Assembly: GCA_016342415.1 (NCBI GenBank)
Contig: JAEIOD010000006.1
Span: 62,001 to 126,000, forward strand
Length of the DNA: 64,000 nt
DNA from: Clostridiales bacterium
Lineage (GTDB): Bacteria > Bacillota > Clostridia > Peptostreptococcales > Acidaminobacteraceae
Direction of reading: 5' to 3'
Made by a program: the position numbers and the translations under genes. Below the pieces are notes generated by a model. That model did no database searches. It had not been told where the DNA came from and saw only the letters and a program-made list of their open reading frames with translations. Shown here piece by piece: positions 35,746-44,900 of the stretch (position 1 is its first letter; every line of letters begins with the position of its first letter).

Positions 35746-36423
35746 TTACTCTGATAAATAAATCTCTTCATAATTGTACTCATTTATATATTGATTAAAC
35801 GCCACTAAATCGAGTTGGTTGAAATTTATTAACACACGTTTCACAATCTCTTCAACAAAGGTATCGGCTTTATTTAATTCCACTAAGCAATGTCTTAAAG
35901 CAGATGCAAACACCTCTTCATCACTATCTAACTCGCTGTTTATTTTCTTAATAATCAAATGATCAAATACCAACACAGCAATTTCAACACTTCTTATCAG
36001 AGACTTTTTATCATAAACAACTGCTCTTTCTATTAATCTTTTTTCAATGATTTGAATATAGTTCTCACAACAATAATCATAAACAGACTGCATTTTATTA
36101 CCATCAATTATCATCATTTTGAAATAATCACCTGTATCAGCAAAATACTCAAAACACTTTAGTAATAAGCCAAAGTATGCATAGGGTTCTTCACAAACAG
36201 CTTCAATTTTATCATAAATAAAAGTTTCTATTTTCTTAAAAAAGATACCTGTGAGTTCTCGAGCTATGTCTTCCTTTTTTGGAAAGTAATAAGATAAATG
36301 ACCACGTCCTACACCAGCTTCTTCAGCAATCATCCTGGTTGTTGTATTAATATACCCATTACTCTCAAATAACTTTACTGACGCTTTTAATACATTTGCT
36401 TTTAGTATAAGTTTTTTTTCCAT
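35746..36423 (-). CDS. TetR/AcrR family regulator
   Basis: A 225-residue protein: N-terminal HTH (A-S-V-K-L-F-E-S-N-G-Y-I-N-T-T-T-R-M-I-A-E-E-A-G split as helix-turn-helix, recognition helix G-R-G-H-L-S-Y-Y-F) and an unrecognised helical ligand domain. Start at 36423 is set by GGAG; an upstream frame from 36519 has no ribosome site. It has its own terminator and lies immediately before the dimethylargininase promoter, in the same direction. It is the most likely regulator binding the TTGGGC dyads, but no such dyad is seen before its own gene, so it may not be autoregulated. Confidence 0.88.
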   Translation of the reverse strand: MEKKLILKANVLKASVKLFESNGYINTTTRMIAEEAGVGRGHLSYYFPKKEDIARELTGIFFKKIETFIYDKIEAVCEEPYAYFGLLLKCFEYFADTGDYFKMMIIDGNKMQSVYDYCCENYIQIIEKRLIERAVVYDKKSLIRSVEIAVLVFDHLIIKKINSELDSDEEVFASALRHCLVELNKADTFVEEIVKRVLINFNQLDLVAFNQYINEYNYEEIYLSE

Positions 36424-36560
36424 ATAAGCTCCATATTTAGTCAAATTTATGCTTGAACAAACTATATTATAATATTTCTTAGATAAAATTATAATATATG
36501 AAAAACAAGTTATTATCAAGTTCTATAAATATGACTTATTAACAGATTATTATTATATTA

Positions 36561-36595
36561 AAAGAAGCTAGATCATTTTATTTTGATCTAGCTTC
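36561..36595 (-). terminator. terminator of the lacI-punA operon
   Basis: 12-bp perfect stem GAAGCTAGATCA/TGATCTAGCTTC, then TTTTAAT on the minus strand, a few bases after the punA stop. Confidence 0.9.
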
Positions 36596-36599
36596 AATA

Positions 36600-37412
36600 T
36601 TACATTCTTCCAACTAAAGCTTCTACCCATTTACACATATTGATAGATGCTTTTTTAGCAGTTTCAACCACTCTGTCATGAGAATGTTTCATCTCTTGAA
36701 TACCTGTTGCCATATTGGTAATACAAGAAATACCTAATACTTCTAATCCTAAGTAATTAGCAATAATTGTTTCAGGTACTGTAGACATACCAACAGCATC
36801 TGCACCAAATCCACCAATCATTCTAATCTCTGCAGCCGTTTCATAGTAAGGTCCAGTAAATCCTGCATAAACACCTTCTTTATAAGCAACATTTAACTCA
36901 TCAGCAACTTCTTTCGCTTGTACCATTAAAGCTTTTGAATAAGGCTCAGACATATCTGGGAATCTTGGTCCAAATCTTTCATCATTAGAACCCATTAACG
37001 GATTCGTACCCATTAAGTTAATGAAGTCATTAATGATCATCAAAGTACCTGGTTCAAAATCTCTATTGATACCACCACAAGCATTTGTTACTAATATTTT
37101 TTCGATACCTAACATCTTAAATACGAAAACTGGATACGTCACTTCTTTCATTGTGTAACCTTCATAAAAATGGAATCTACCTTCCATACATAATACAGGA
37201 ACACCATTGATTGTACCACTTACAAGTCTACCCGCGTGACCTTTTACAGTTGATTGTGGGAAATTAGGAATATCCTTGTAGTCAATGTAAATCTTATCTT
37301 CAATAACATTTACCAAATCACCTAATCCTGAACCTAAAATAATACCCACTTTAGGAACTGCTTTTAAATGTTTCTCAATAAATTCTTTTGATTCCATAAC
37401 CTTATTATACAT
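36600..37412 (-). CDS. punA: purine-nucleoside phosphorylase (trimeric type I)
   Basis: A 270-residue enzyme that splits inosine and guanosine with phosphate. Motifs in order: G-I-I-L-G-S-G-L-G, F-P-Q-S-T-V-K-G-H-A-G-R-L, M-E-G-R-F-H-F-Y-E-G-Y, V-T-N-A-C-G-G-I-N, the G-P-Y-Y-E-T-A-A-E-I segment and V-G-M-S-T-V-P-E, then I-T-N-M-A-T-G. These are the phosphate, ribose and base sites of the PunA family; length is typical. ATG 37412 follows AAGGAGG by five bases; a start at 37439 is less likely. The start overlaps the end of the LacI-type gene by eight bases, so they are translationally coupled and under the same operator. Confidence 0.95.
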   Translation of the reverse strand: MYNKVMESKEFIEKHLKAVPKVGIILGSGLGDLVNVIEDKIYIDYKDIPNFPQSTVKGHAGRLVSGTINGVPVLCMEGRFHFYEGYTMKEVTYPVFVFKMLGIEKILVTNACGGINRDFEPGTLMIINDFINLMGTNPLMGSNDERFGPRFPDMSEPYSKALMVQAKEVADELNVAYKEGVYAGFTGPYYETAAEIRMIGGFGADAVGMSTVPETIIANYLGLEVLGISCITNMATGIQEMKHSHDRVVETAKKASINMCKWVEALVGRM

Positions 37413-38373
37413 GTTGCCTCCTTGTACTTTCTCTTTCAATTAATTGATATGATAACTGTTTGGATACCACATCATGTCCTCTTATAAGCTCTAAAACCAT
37501 TTGACCAGAACTCTGGCCGCCTTGGTAATAATCAAAATCAATACTGGTCAAACTCGGAGAGATCATACTCGAAACCTCCATATTATCAATACCGGCTATC
37601 AAAATATCTTTTCTGTTGTTTTCTATTAGATACCTCAAAGCGCCAATGGCCAGTCTATCCATCGCAACGAATATTGCATCCGCTTCAATTATTTTTTGAC
37701 ATATAGCATAACCTGAGTCATAAGATAAATCACTTACATAAATAACTCTAGGATCTAACTTCAAATCTTTCATCGCTTCCCTATATCCATGCTCTCTCAG
37801 TTCACCAATTGCGTGGTTTTTAGGCATGGCAATATGAATAATTTTTTCACATCCTAAACTATGAAAATAATTTACAATCTCTTTAGATGCTTCAATATCC
37901 GAAAATGCTACTGAAGACTTTTTCAACCCGTTATGACATTGGCCTAATATGATTGTTGGAATTTTTATTTGATTGATATAGTCGATATGATCTGGACTGA
38001 GAAGCGTTGGAAAGTATATAATACCATCAACCTGTTTACTTCTAAATATCTCTAGATATTTCCTGGCTTGTTCTATATCGCCCTTTGAATCTGCTAAAAT
38101 AAGTTCGTAGCCTTGTTCTCTTAAAATATCACTGATACCATGAACAATGTCTGAAAAAATATCCAATCCAATTGCTGGCAATAAGACTCCAATTAATTTC
38201 GTTTGATTGGTATTAAGAGCTTGAGCCATCAAATTGGGTTGATAATCATAAGTTTTTAATACAGCTTCTACTTTTTTTCTTAAAGCATCACTTATATTAG
38301 GTTTGTTATTTAATACTCTTGAAACACTGGCTTTAGAAACACCAGCTAATCTTGCTATATCGTCCATTTTCAT
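37405..38373 (-). CDS. LacI-family repressor, probable nucleoside/purine sensor
   Basis: A 322-residue repressor with N-terminal LacI HTH (M-D-D-I-A-R-L-A-G-V-S-K-A-S-V-S-R-V-L-N-N) and a periplasmic-binding-protein-like effector domain (from about 60). An upstream frame reaches 38439, but the ATG at 38373 has AGGTG five bases before it, and the operator and -10 at 38395-38415 would lie inside the longer form. Coupled to punA, it most likely responds to a purine nucleoside, sugar phosphate or base. The target operator sits in its own promoter, so it represses itself and punA. Confidence 0.9.
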   Translation of the reverse strand: MKMDDIARLAGVSKASVSRVLNNKPNISDALRKKVEAVLKTYDYQPNLMAQALNTNQTKLIGVLLPAIGLDIFSDIVHGISDILREQGYELILADSKGDIEQARKYLEIFRSKQVDGIIYFPTLLSPDHIDYINQIKIPTIILGQCHNGLKKSSVAFSDIEASKEIVNYFHSLGCEKIIHIAMPKNHAIGELREHGYREAMKDLKLDPRVIYVSDLSYDSGYAICQKIIEADAIFVAMDRLAIGALRYLIENNRKDILIAGIDNMEVSSMISPSLTSIDFDYYQGGQSSGQMVLELIRGHDVVSKQLSYQLIERESTRRQHV

Positions 38374-38394
38374 ACAAGCACCTGCAATCACCAG

Positions 38395-38415
38395 TTGTAA
38401 CCGGTTACAATTATA
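38395..38415 (-). promoter_or_regulatory. LacI-type operator on the lacI-punA promoter
   Basis: Perfect 16-bp palindrome TTGTAACCGGTTACAA (38395-38410), central CG as in LacI/PurR/CcpA family sites. On the minus strand a consensus TATAAT (38410-38415) abuts it, so the operator covers the start of transcription. The -35 is weak (ATGACT). Confidence 0.85.
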
Positions 38416-38430
38416 GTTAAAAAAATATCC

Positions 38431-38460
38431 TAAAGTCATAGTTAGTTAACCATGACTTTA
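38431..38460 (-). terminator. terminator overlapping the 3' end of the HD-GYP gene
   Basis: 9-bp perfect stem TAAAGTCAT/ATGACTTTA, loop of twelve, partly within the last codons of the HD-GYP gene and followed after a short gap by seven T residues. It separates that gene from the lacI-punA promoter, whose -35 region overlaps it. Confidence 0.7.
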
Positions 38461-39590
38461 CTCTTTTCTTTTTTTGCTGCTTTTTCTTCACGTTTGGTTT
38501 CTACATCCCAAACATCTTCTATAAATAAGATCTGACTGTTTTCCAAGTCAACATCTTCGAGTTTTATATTACCATTTCCATTCGAACTATTCAAGACCCT
38601 AACAACAGGTCTTGCAGGATTTTTATGGCGATAGGTTTTGACAACACCTATTCTACCATCAGATAATATAATACCTGTACCGATTGGATAAACAGCAATA
38701 TTACTCAGTAAAATAGAGTAAATGGTTGGATCAATTCTATATATTGCTTCTGCCATTAAAATATCAAGCGCTCTATATATTGGCATCTTATTTCTATAAA
38801 CACGATCTGTTGTCATGGCATCATACATGTCACAAACAGTTACGATACGAACATACTCAGGGATTTCAATACCACGAAGTCCCCATGGGTAACCAGACCC
38901 ATCTAATTTTTCATGATGCAATAAAATAATCTGCTTTGTTGTAAAAGGCAATCCTTCTATCGCTTCTAGTAACTCATAACCATACTCAGGATGCTTCTCA
39001 ACACGTTTACGTTCTTCAAATGTCAACTTCCCTGGTTTTAAAATCAGTTCTGATTCGACACGTACTTTCCCAATATCGTGAAGTAGTGCTCCAAGAGCAA
39101 TATTTTTAATATCTAGACGGTCATACCCTAAAGCTTTTGCAGCAATTATAGATAGAACAGTCACATTTACTGAATGTTTGTATGTATAGGCATCCGTTCC
39201 AATCAAATCAACAACTGTATACAGAATCTCTTCAGCATTTTCGAGTTCGTTCAAAAGTTCTTCAACAACATTTTTTACAAGCGCAATATCACTTTCGGTT
39301 ATACCAGCCTTAACACCCATTCTCTCATTATGAAGTACATCATCAAAGACATGCTTAACAACCCTAACTGATTCTTGAAGTTTTTCATCTTCAATCAATC
39401 CTTTAGGGTCTATTCCTTGCATTAATGCATCAAAAATATAGACATAGTCAATCTCATGTACCAATAATTTATCGAGTACATGTTCATTAATTACCACGCC
39501 TTCTTTAAGCAATAGGTTCCCCTGTTCAGAAAAAACAGGTTCAGCAATCATATTTCCAATGAGTGTTTCGCTAACTCTTGCTGACTTCAT
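38442..39590 (-). CDS. HD-GYP domain c-di-GMP phosphodiesterase
   Basis: A 382-residue soluble protein. Residues about 120-300 form an HD-GYP domain: H-S-V-N-V-T (near 139), L-L-H-D-I-G-K (near 170), H-P-E-Y-G-Y, and H-H-E-K-L-D-G-S-G-Y-P-W-G (HD-GYP box near 225), followed by V-C-D-M-Y-D-A-M-T-T-D-R. All expected metal and signature residues are present, so it should hydrolyse c-di-GMP. The N-terminus resembles a short DUF3391-type segment; the C-terminal 80 residues contain a small beta-rich domain (G-I-I-L-S-D-G-R-I-G-V-V) and a basic tail. Monocistronic. Confidence 0.9.
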   Translation of the reverse strand: MKSARVSETLIGNMIAEPVFSEQGNLLLKEGVVINEHVLDKLLVHEIDYVYIFDALMQGIDPKGLIEDEKLQESVRVVKHVFDDVLHNERMGVKAGITESDIALVKNVVEELLNELENAEEILYTVVDLIGTDAYTYKHSVNVTVLSIIAAKALGYDRLDIKNIALGALLHDIGKVRVESELILKPGKLTFEERKRVEKHPEYGYELLEAIEGLPFTTKQIILLHHEKLDGSGYPWGLRGIEIPEYVRIVTVCDMYDAMTTDRVYRNKMPIYRALDILMAEAIYRIDPTIYSILLSNIAVYPIGTGIILSDGRIGVVKTYRHKNPARPVVRVLNSSNGNGNIKLEDVDLENSQILFIEDVWDVETKREEKAAKKEKSKVMVN

Positions 39591-39766
39591 TAAAATACCT
39601 CGTGTATTAGTTGTAACCTTCTAAATAGTTATCGGTCAATACCAGTTTGTTGTTTACACTTTTTTAACTTTTAGACAGTTATACTACATACCACAATTAT
39701 ATCTCAAAGCATAGTAGGTTGAAAAGAAAAACCCCTTAAAAGCAGATAACTGTAATATTTTCGACA

Positions 39767-39818
39767 TACAAGATGTAGAAAAATATTATTTTTTACAAAA
39801 AACAGCTACAAGATGTAG
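39767..39818 (+). repeat. 12-bp direct repeat upstream of tRNA-Thr
   Basis: TACAAGATGTAG occurs at 39767-39778 and again at 39807-39818, 40 bases apart start to start, just before the tRNA promoter. Meaning unknown; could be a pair of regulator sites or chance. Confidence 0.45.
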
Positions 39819-39825
39819 GTTTCTC

Positions 39826-39854
39826 TTCACTTTTTCATCATTTTGTTTTATAAT
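39826..39854 (+). promoter_or_regulatory. promoter of tRNA-Thr
   Basis: TATAAT at 39849-39854 with TTCACT 17 bases upstream, ending 14 bases before the tRNA. The -35 is a partial match. Confidence 0.65.
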
Positions 39855-39868
39855 ATATAAGCAGGTTC

Positions 39869-39944
39869 GCTGACGTAGCTCAGCCGGTAGAGCAACGCCA
39901 TGGTAAGGCGTAGGTCGTGAGTTCAAATCTCATCGTTAGCTCCA
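39869..39944 (+). tRNA. tRNA-Thr (anticodon GGT)
   Basis: A 76-base cloverleaf: acceptor GCTGACG/CGTTAGC (one G-T pair), D arm GCTC...GAGC, anticodon arm ACGCC-ATGGTAA-GGCGT with anticodon GGT, T arm GTGAG-TTCAAAT-CTCAT, discriminator T and encoded CCA. It reads threonine codons ACC and ACT. Followed by a terminator at 39949. Confidence 0.96.
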
Positions 39945-39948
39945 TAAG

Positions 39949-39977
39949 AAACTCCAAGTCAATCGACTTGGAGTTTT
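39949..39977. terminator. bidirectional terminator between tRNA-Thr and mtgA
   Basis: 12-bp perfect stem AAACTCCAAGTC/GACTTGGAGTTT with loop AATC and T-rich tail. It overlaps the last codons of the convergent mtgA gene. Confidence 0.9.
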
Positions 39978-40681
39978 ACATTTTTGAGTTCCAACTTTAA
40001 TGCTTCACCACTGTTTGTAGTCATGTATCCATGTTCCATCATGGCATTAATGACCTGAAAACCTCTCTCGACACCTCTATCAAAATGTTCGATCAGTGCA
40101 TATGAACTTGGTGCTTGTGGTAAACCTGCTAAAAGTGTTGCTTCTGCATTTGATAAATCTTTTGGATGTTTTCTGAAGTATCCCATAGAAGCATCGTATA
40201 TGTTTTCAAAACCATCACCATAATAAATGACATTGAGATAAAGTTCTAAAATTTCATCCTTTTCATATAGAGATTCCAATTGTTTGGCAACAATCAATTC
40301 TGCCACTTTTCTCTCCATCTTCTTCTCAAAACTAAAGAATAGATTTTTAGATAGCTGTTGTGTAATGGTACTACCACCAGCAGCAAACTCGTTTTCTTGA
40401 ATGTTTCTGATAATTGCTCTTCCAAACGACATCACATCAAAACCGTCATGCGTCATAAAACGGTGATCCTCAACAGCAATTACCGCATTTAATAAATGAC
40501 TTGGCAGTAGATCTATTGTGATATAATTTTCTCTTGATCTAACCGCTTCAACAACCTCTTCAATATCGATATCTGCCATGGTCTCCTGGTACATTTTATA
40601 TCCTTTGTAAAACACTGTGCCACTATAAATACTTCCGATAGCAACTATTACTATAAGTAAAAGAAGAATAATTTTTTTCAT
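39959..40681 (-). CDS. mtgA: monofunctional peptidoglycan glycosyltransferase (GT51)
   Basis: A 240-residue membrane-anchored enzyme that polymerises lipid II into glycan strands. One N-terminal membrane helix (3-20), then GT51 motifs: E-D-H-R-F-M-T-H-D-G-F-D (catalytic Glu71), G-G-S-T-I-T-Q-Q-L (102-110), R-K-V-A-E-L-I-V-A-K-Q-L-E and L-N-V-I-Y-Y-G-D-G. No transpeptidase domain follows, so it is monofunctional, as in the shorter MtgA/SgtB class. ATG shares one base with the end of the upstream XRE/S24-like gene, so the two are coupled; a regulator in front of a lone transglycosylase suggests conditional wall synthesis. Confidence 0.92.
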   Translation of the reverse strand: MKKIILLLLIVIVAIGSIYSGTVFYKGYKMYQETMADIDIEEVVEAVRSRENYITIDLLPSHLLNAVIAVEDHRFMTHDGFDVMSFGRAIIRNIQENEFAAGGSTITQQLSKNLFFSFEKKMERKVAELIVAKQLESLYEKDEILELYLNVIYYGDGFENIYDASMGYFRKHPKDLSNAEATLLAGLPQAPSSYALIEHFDRGVERGFQVINAMMEHGYMTTNSGEALKLELKNVKLQVD

Positions 40682-41355
40682 TATAATAGTCTCTCTAGTT
40701 TAACGATCTTACCAATTAATTTGATTTTTTGTATATCTACAGTTTCTGTTTGATTGTCCGAAAACATGCTGATTTTTCTGTTTTGTTCTTTTCTAAGCTT
40801 TCTAATATACGGTCTGTTTTCATATTCAAAATAGTAAATCTTATCATTTGTAATATCCTGAGTTAAAAACATCATCAAGATATCATCTTCTAAAATATTA
40901 TATCCAGACATGGTATTATCAAATACTTCAATAAAAGAAATCTTATCACAGTGATAGCCTTCCACTTTTTTATCCAATGTTGGAATTGTACGTTGTCCAA
41001 CTTCTTTTTTTGTATGAGCATTATAAACAGGATATTTTCTTAAAATGTTATCCAAGGCTCCTGACCACGATGGCGTTAAATCCACTTCGTGATGTTTTAC
41101 TTTTTCTACAGGTTTTTCCACTGGGCGTTTTTTTACATACTCCTGTTGTCTCGCCATCGCTTCTTGTGATAATGCTTCTGGTTTTAGTTCTAAGACTTTA
41201 AATATTTTTTCAGCGATTGATTCACTGATGATTTTTTTACCAGATTCCACTTGTTCTATATAATTCGCTGTAAGACCACACTTTTTACCTAACGCTTTGG
41301 TCGTCATATTTTTCTTTAATCTTGCCAATTGTATTTTTTCTGCTGTTTTATTCAT
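40681..41355 (-). CDS. XRE regulator with S24/LexA-like C-terminal domain
   Basis: A 224-residue protein: XRE-type HTH (residues 5-60, G-L-T-A-N-Y-I-E-Q-V-E-S-G), a linker with repeated K-x-P-V-E-K, and a C-terminal domain of S24-type fold (about 125-224). At the usual nucleophile position the sequence reads D-N-T-M (Thr148) where self-cleaving LexA/CI-type proteins have Ser before Met. So autocleavage is probably lost or altered, and the domain may serve dimerisation or ligand sensing. One-base overlap with mtgA downstream. Not next to phage genes, so a chromosomal regulator rather than a prophage repressor. Confidence 0.78.
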   Translation of the reverse strand: MNKTAEKIQLARLKKNMTTKALGKKCGLTANYIEQVESGKKIISESIAEKIFKVLELKPEALSQEAMARQQEYVKKRPVEKPVEKVKHHEVDLTPSWSGALDNILRKYPVYNAHTKKEVGQRTIPTLDKKVEGYHCDKISFIEVFDNTMSGYNILEDDILMMFLTQDITNDKIYYFEYENRPYIRKLRKEQNRKISMFSDNQTETVDIQKIKLIGKIVKLERLL

Positions 41356-41384
41356 AAGACCCTCGCTTTCTAACCTATTGTATC

Positions 41385-41415
41385 AAAAATAAAGCCCTAG
41401 GAAAACCTAGGACTT
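41385..41415 (-). terminator. terminator of the TetR-RND operon
   Basis: Stem with CCTAGG-AAAA-CCTAGG core extended on both sides, then TTTATTTTTG on the minus strand. Overlaps the last codons of the TetR gene. Confidence 0.82.
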
Positions 41416-41988
41416 AATAGAATCTATTAAAATTTCAAATATTTCATTCGATATGTGCAGTGCCTCTTTAATTTCAGTACCTTTAGCGACATTACAACTG
41501 GCATTCATATGCGCTTGACTAATAGCGCCTTTAAAAATTAGAGCAAAATATTTTGTGTTGATATCCTTAAAAAGTCCTGCTTGAACACCTTCTGAAATAA
41601 TATCTTCTATGGTTTTTAATTCTCTTTCTCTAGTGTCGTAAAACTTAGTTTTCAGAGTTTCACTTGCACTAGAGAGTCGAGCTAAGATCAAACCAAATAA
41701 TTTGCCATGATTTAAACTGATTTCTTTTTCTATCTCTACAATAACTTTCAATTTATCAATTGCATTGTCTTGCTCTTTGATCTGAGAATCGATGGTATCA
41801 AAACCCATGTCAATTAAAAATATGACCATTTCTTCAAATAAACTCTGTTTGCTTGTAAAGTACTCATAAACAGTACCTTTTCCAATGCCTGCACGTTTTG
41901 CTATTTCAGATATTTTTGCCTCATGGTAGCCTTCTTCTTCAAAAACATCTTTTGCTGCCATAAGGATTTTTAAATGTTTATCATTCAT
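41407..41988 (-). CDS. TetR/AcrR regulator of the RND pump operon
   Basis: A 193-residue TetR protein with HTH at about 7-55 (A-A-K-D-V-F-E-E-E-G-Y ... G-I-G-K-G-T-V-Y-E-Y-F) and a C-terminal helical ligand domain. It is the last gene of an adaptor-RND-TetR operon and shares one base with the RND stop. A 16-bp palindrome in the operon promoter (46232-46247) is its likely operator, which makes the operon self-regulated. Confidence 0.92.
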   Translation of the reverse strand: MNDKHLKILMAAKDVFEEEGYHEAKISEIAKRAGIGKGTVYEYFTSKQSLFEEMVIFLIDMGFDTIDSQIKEQDNAIDKLKVIVEIEKEISLNHGKLFGLILARLSSASETLKTKFYDTRERELKTIEDIISEGVQAGLFKDINTKYFALIFKGAISQAHMNASCNVAKGTEIKEALHISNEIFEILIDSIKS

Positions 41989-44900
41989 TACAACCTCACT
42001 TCATCAGAAAATGTCACTTTGTCTCTTTTTTTGCTTGAAAGATTGTTGAGTAATGCATACATCACCGGTATTAAAACAAGAGTCAATACAGTAGACAAGA
42101 GCAAACCGCCAATAACTACAAGAGCAAGAGGTGCCGTTGCCTCAGATCCTTCTCCAATACCAATAGCCATTGGAAGTAATCCTAAAACGGTTGTTAGTGT
42201 TGTCATCAAGATTGGTCTTAATCTAGTCGGGCCAGCCTTCAAAATTGCCTCTTCAACACCCATATTTTTCTTTCTAAGCGTATTGATGTAGTCAACAAGT
42301 ACAATACCATTATTTACAACAATACCCGTTAACATAATCACACCGATGATACCTGGCATGCTGATAACGTTACCCGTGATTGCCAAAGCAAATATACCAC
42401 CTGAAATGGCCAGAGGTACAGCAAACATAATGATAAAGGGATAAACCAGCGACTCAAACTGAGATGCCATAATCATATAAACCAATACTACTGCAAGTAT
42501 AAGTGCTAAGAATAAACTGCTAAATGAACTGATTAACTCCTCATAATCCCCACCAATTTCATAATTATAACCTGAAGGGAAATATAGATTTTCCAATTGT
42601 TCTTCAATATCAGAGTTAACACTAGCCAAATCTCGATCAGATATTTGTCCAGTTACTCTTACGACTCTAACCTGATCATTTCTTTCAACAGCAACAGGAC
42701 CTTCTTCAATGTAAATATTAGCTACTTTTGAAAGTGGAATAGTTGCACCAATTGGTGTTTGGATCATTAATTTTTCAAAATTATTGATACTGTCACTTAA
42801 GTCAGATTCCATTTTTACAGTCACATCAATTTCTGTACCATCAACTTTGTATTGCGTTGCTGTGATTCCCGATATGGCATCTCTAACCGCTTGAGAAATA
42901 GCATACGTACTCAAACCATATTGTGATGCAATATCTCTTTTAATTGTTACTTGAAGTTCTTCTGCTGCTTTTCCAAGCGTTGATGTAACTTCTCTAGTAC
43001 CTTCAACAGACTGTACTATATCCGCAATATCATCAGATAATTGTTTTAAGATTTTATAATCGTCACCTTTTACAGCAATTTCAACAGGAGCTAAACTCAT
43101 ACCACCACCCATACCTTGTTGCCCTGCAACGGAAACGGTGATATCTGCACCAGCAAAATCCTTCAACATTCTTCTCATCTCATCTGCAACAGCAGTTGTT
43201 TCTTTTTCTCTAACGTCCATATCATTTAAAATTAAACTGATATTACCGACATTGTTGTTAGATGAGATAAATGCCATACCTGAAGATCCAATACTCACAG
43301 ATACTGCAGATACATCTTCGTGTGCAGAAACCAATGCTTCTATCTCACTAACCAGCTCATTGGTTTTTTCTACACGTGTACCAAGAGGTGTCTCGATCGA
43401 AATACTGATACGCCCTTCATCCATCGTCGGTAAAAATTCAGCACCTAAGTTGGCACCGATACCAATTGATGATGCAAATACTAGAACCGCAATTGCAATT
43501 GTAATGAATTTATGTTTTAAAGCTTTTTTTAATAATTTGTTATAGCCTGTTTCTACTTGTTTGAAAAGTTTATCAAACCAAGAGTATCGTTTCTTTTTAT
43601 CCTTTTGATGATCAATCTTTAGTAATTTAGATGCAAGCATCGGTACCACAGTCAAAGCAACTACCAAAGAGGAAACCAGAGAGAACGTTACAGTCAATGC
43701 CAGTTCTTTAAAGAGTGTACTGGTGATGCCTTCAACAAATACGATGGGTAAGAATACTGCAATCGTTGTTAAAGTAGAAGCCGTTACAGCCATCCCGACT
43801 TCTTGTGCACCTTCTTTAGCCGCATCAAATCTAGAATAGCCCAGATCTCTAAATCTATAAATATTTTCAAGTACAACGATGGAGTTATCCACTAACATTC
43901 CTATACCAAGGGCTAAACCTCCTAGTGTCATTAAGTTCAATGTGACACCTGCACTATACATCATAAAGAAAGTCGCTATAACAGAAACTGGAATTGAAAT
44001 TCCAATAACCATCGTTGAACCGACATTTCTTAAGAATAAGTAAATGATAATGACTGCTAAAACACCACCGACAAGACCTGCAGTTGCTACATTACCAATA
44101 GAACTATTGATATACTGAGAGGCGTCATATACAGATATAATGTTTAGGCTCTCTTCTTCTTCAGTCAGCTTTAGCATTTCTTTACTAACCGCTTCAGAAA
44201 CCTGCACGGTGTTAAAACCGGTTTGCTTGGTCACACTTAAACCGATACTGCTTTTACCGTTTACTCTGTTTATGGATTGAAGCTCTTTTTCTTTCAAGTT
44301 GATTTCAGCAACTTCAGAAAGCTTGATAACCGATCCGGTATTCAGAGTAATAGGCATATTGGCAATATCTTGAACGGACTCGAACTCACCTAAGGTTCTA
44401 ACCGTTAAGCTTTTTGTGCCTTTATCCACTTGACCTCCCGGCAAGTTTAAGTTCTCAGCTCTTAACAAATTGGCTATCTGGCCATTTGTTAAACCATAAC
44501 CTTCCAGTTTTGCCGAATTCAAAAGAATCTCAACTTCATTTTCATAACCACCAGTTATATCAACTGAAGCCACACCATCGATTCTTTCAATACGAGATTG
44601 AATCTTGTCTTCAACAAGACGTTGTGCTTCTAGTAAACCATTTTCACTGGTAATACTATAATCCATAATTGGAAACGAATTAGGATTTATTTTAAATACA
44701 ATTGGACTCCCGGCATCTTCAGGCAGAAAATCTCTTATCATATCAAGTTTTTCTCTCATCTCAAGTGCTGCAGATTCAATATCCATTCCAAAATCAAATT
44801 CCAATATTACAATGGAAGAACCTTCGGATGATGTTGATGATATCCCACTAACGCCACCAACTGTACCCATGACATTTTCTATGGGTTTGGTAATCAAACC

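Noticed and set aside
39869..39944. tRNA-Thr as an integration site for a mobile element
   Set aside because: No integrase, no repeat of the tRNA 3' end and ordinary genes on both sides.
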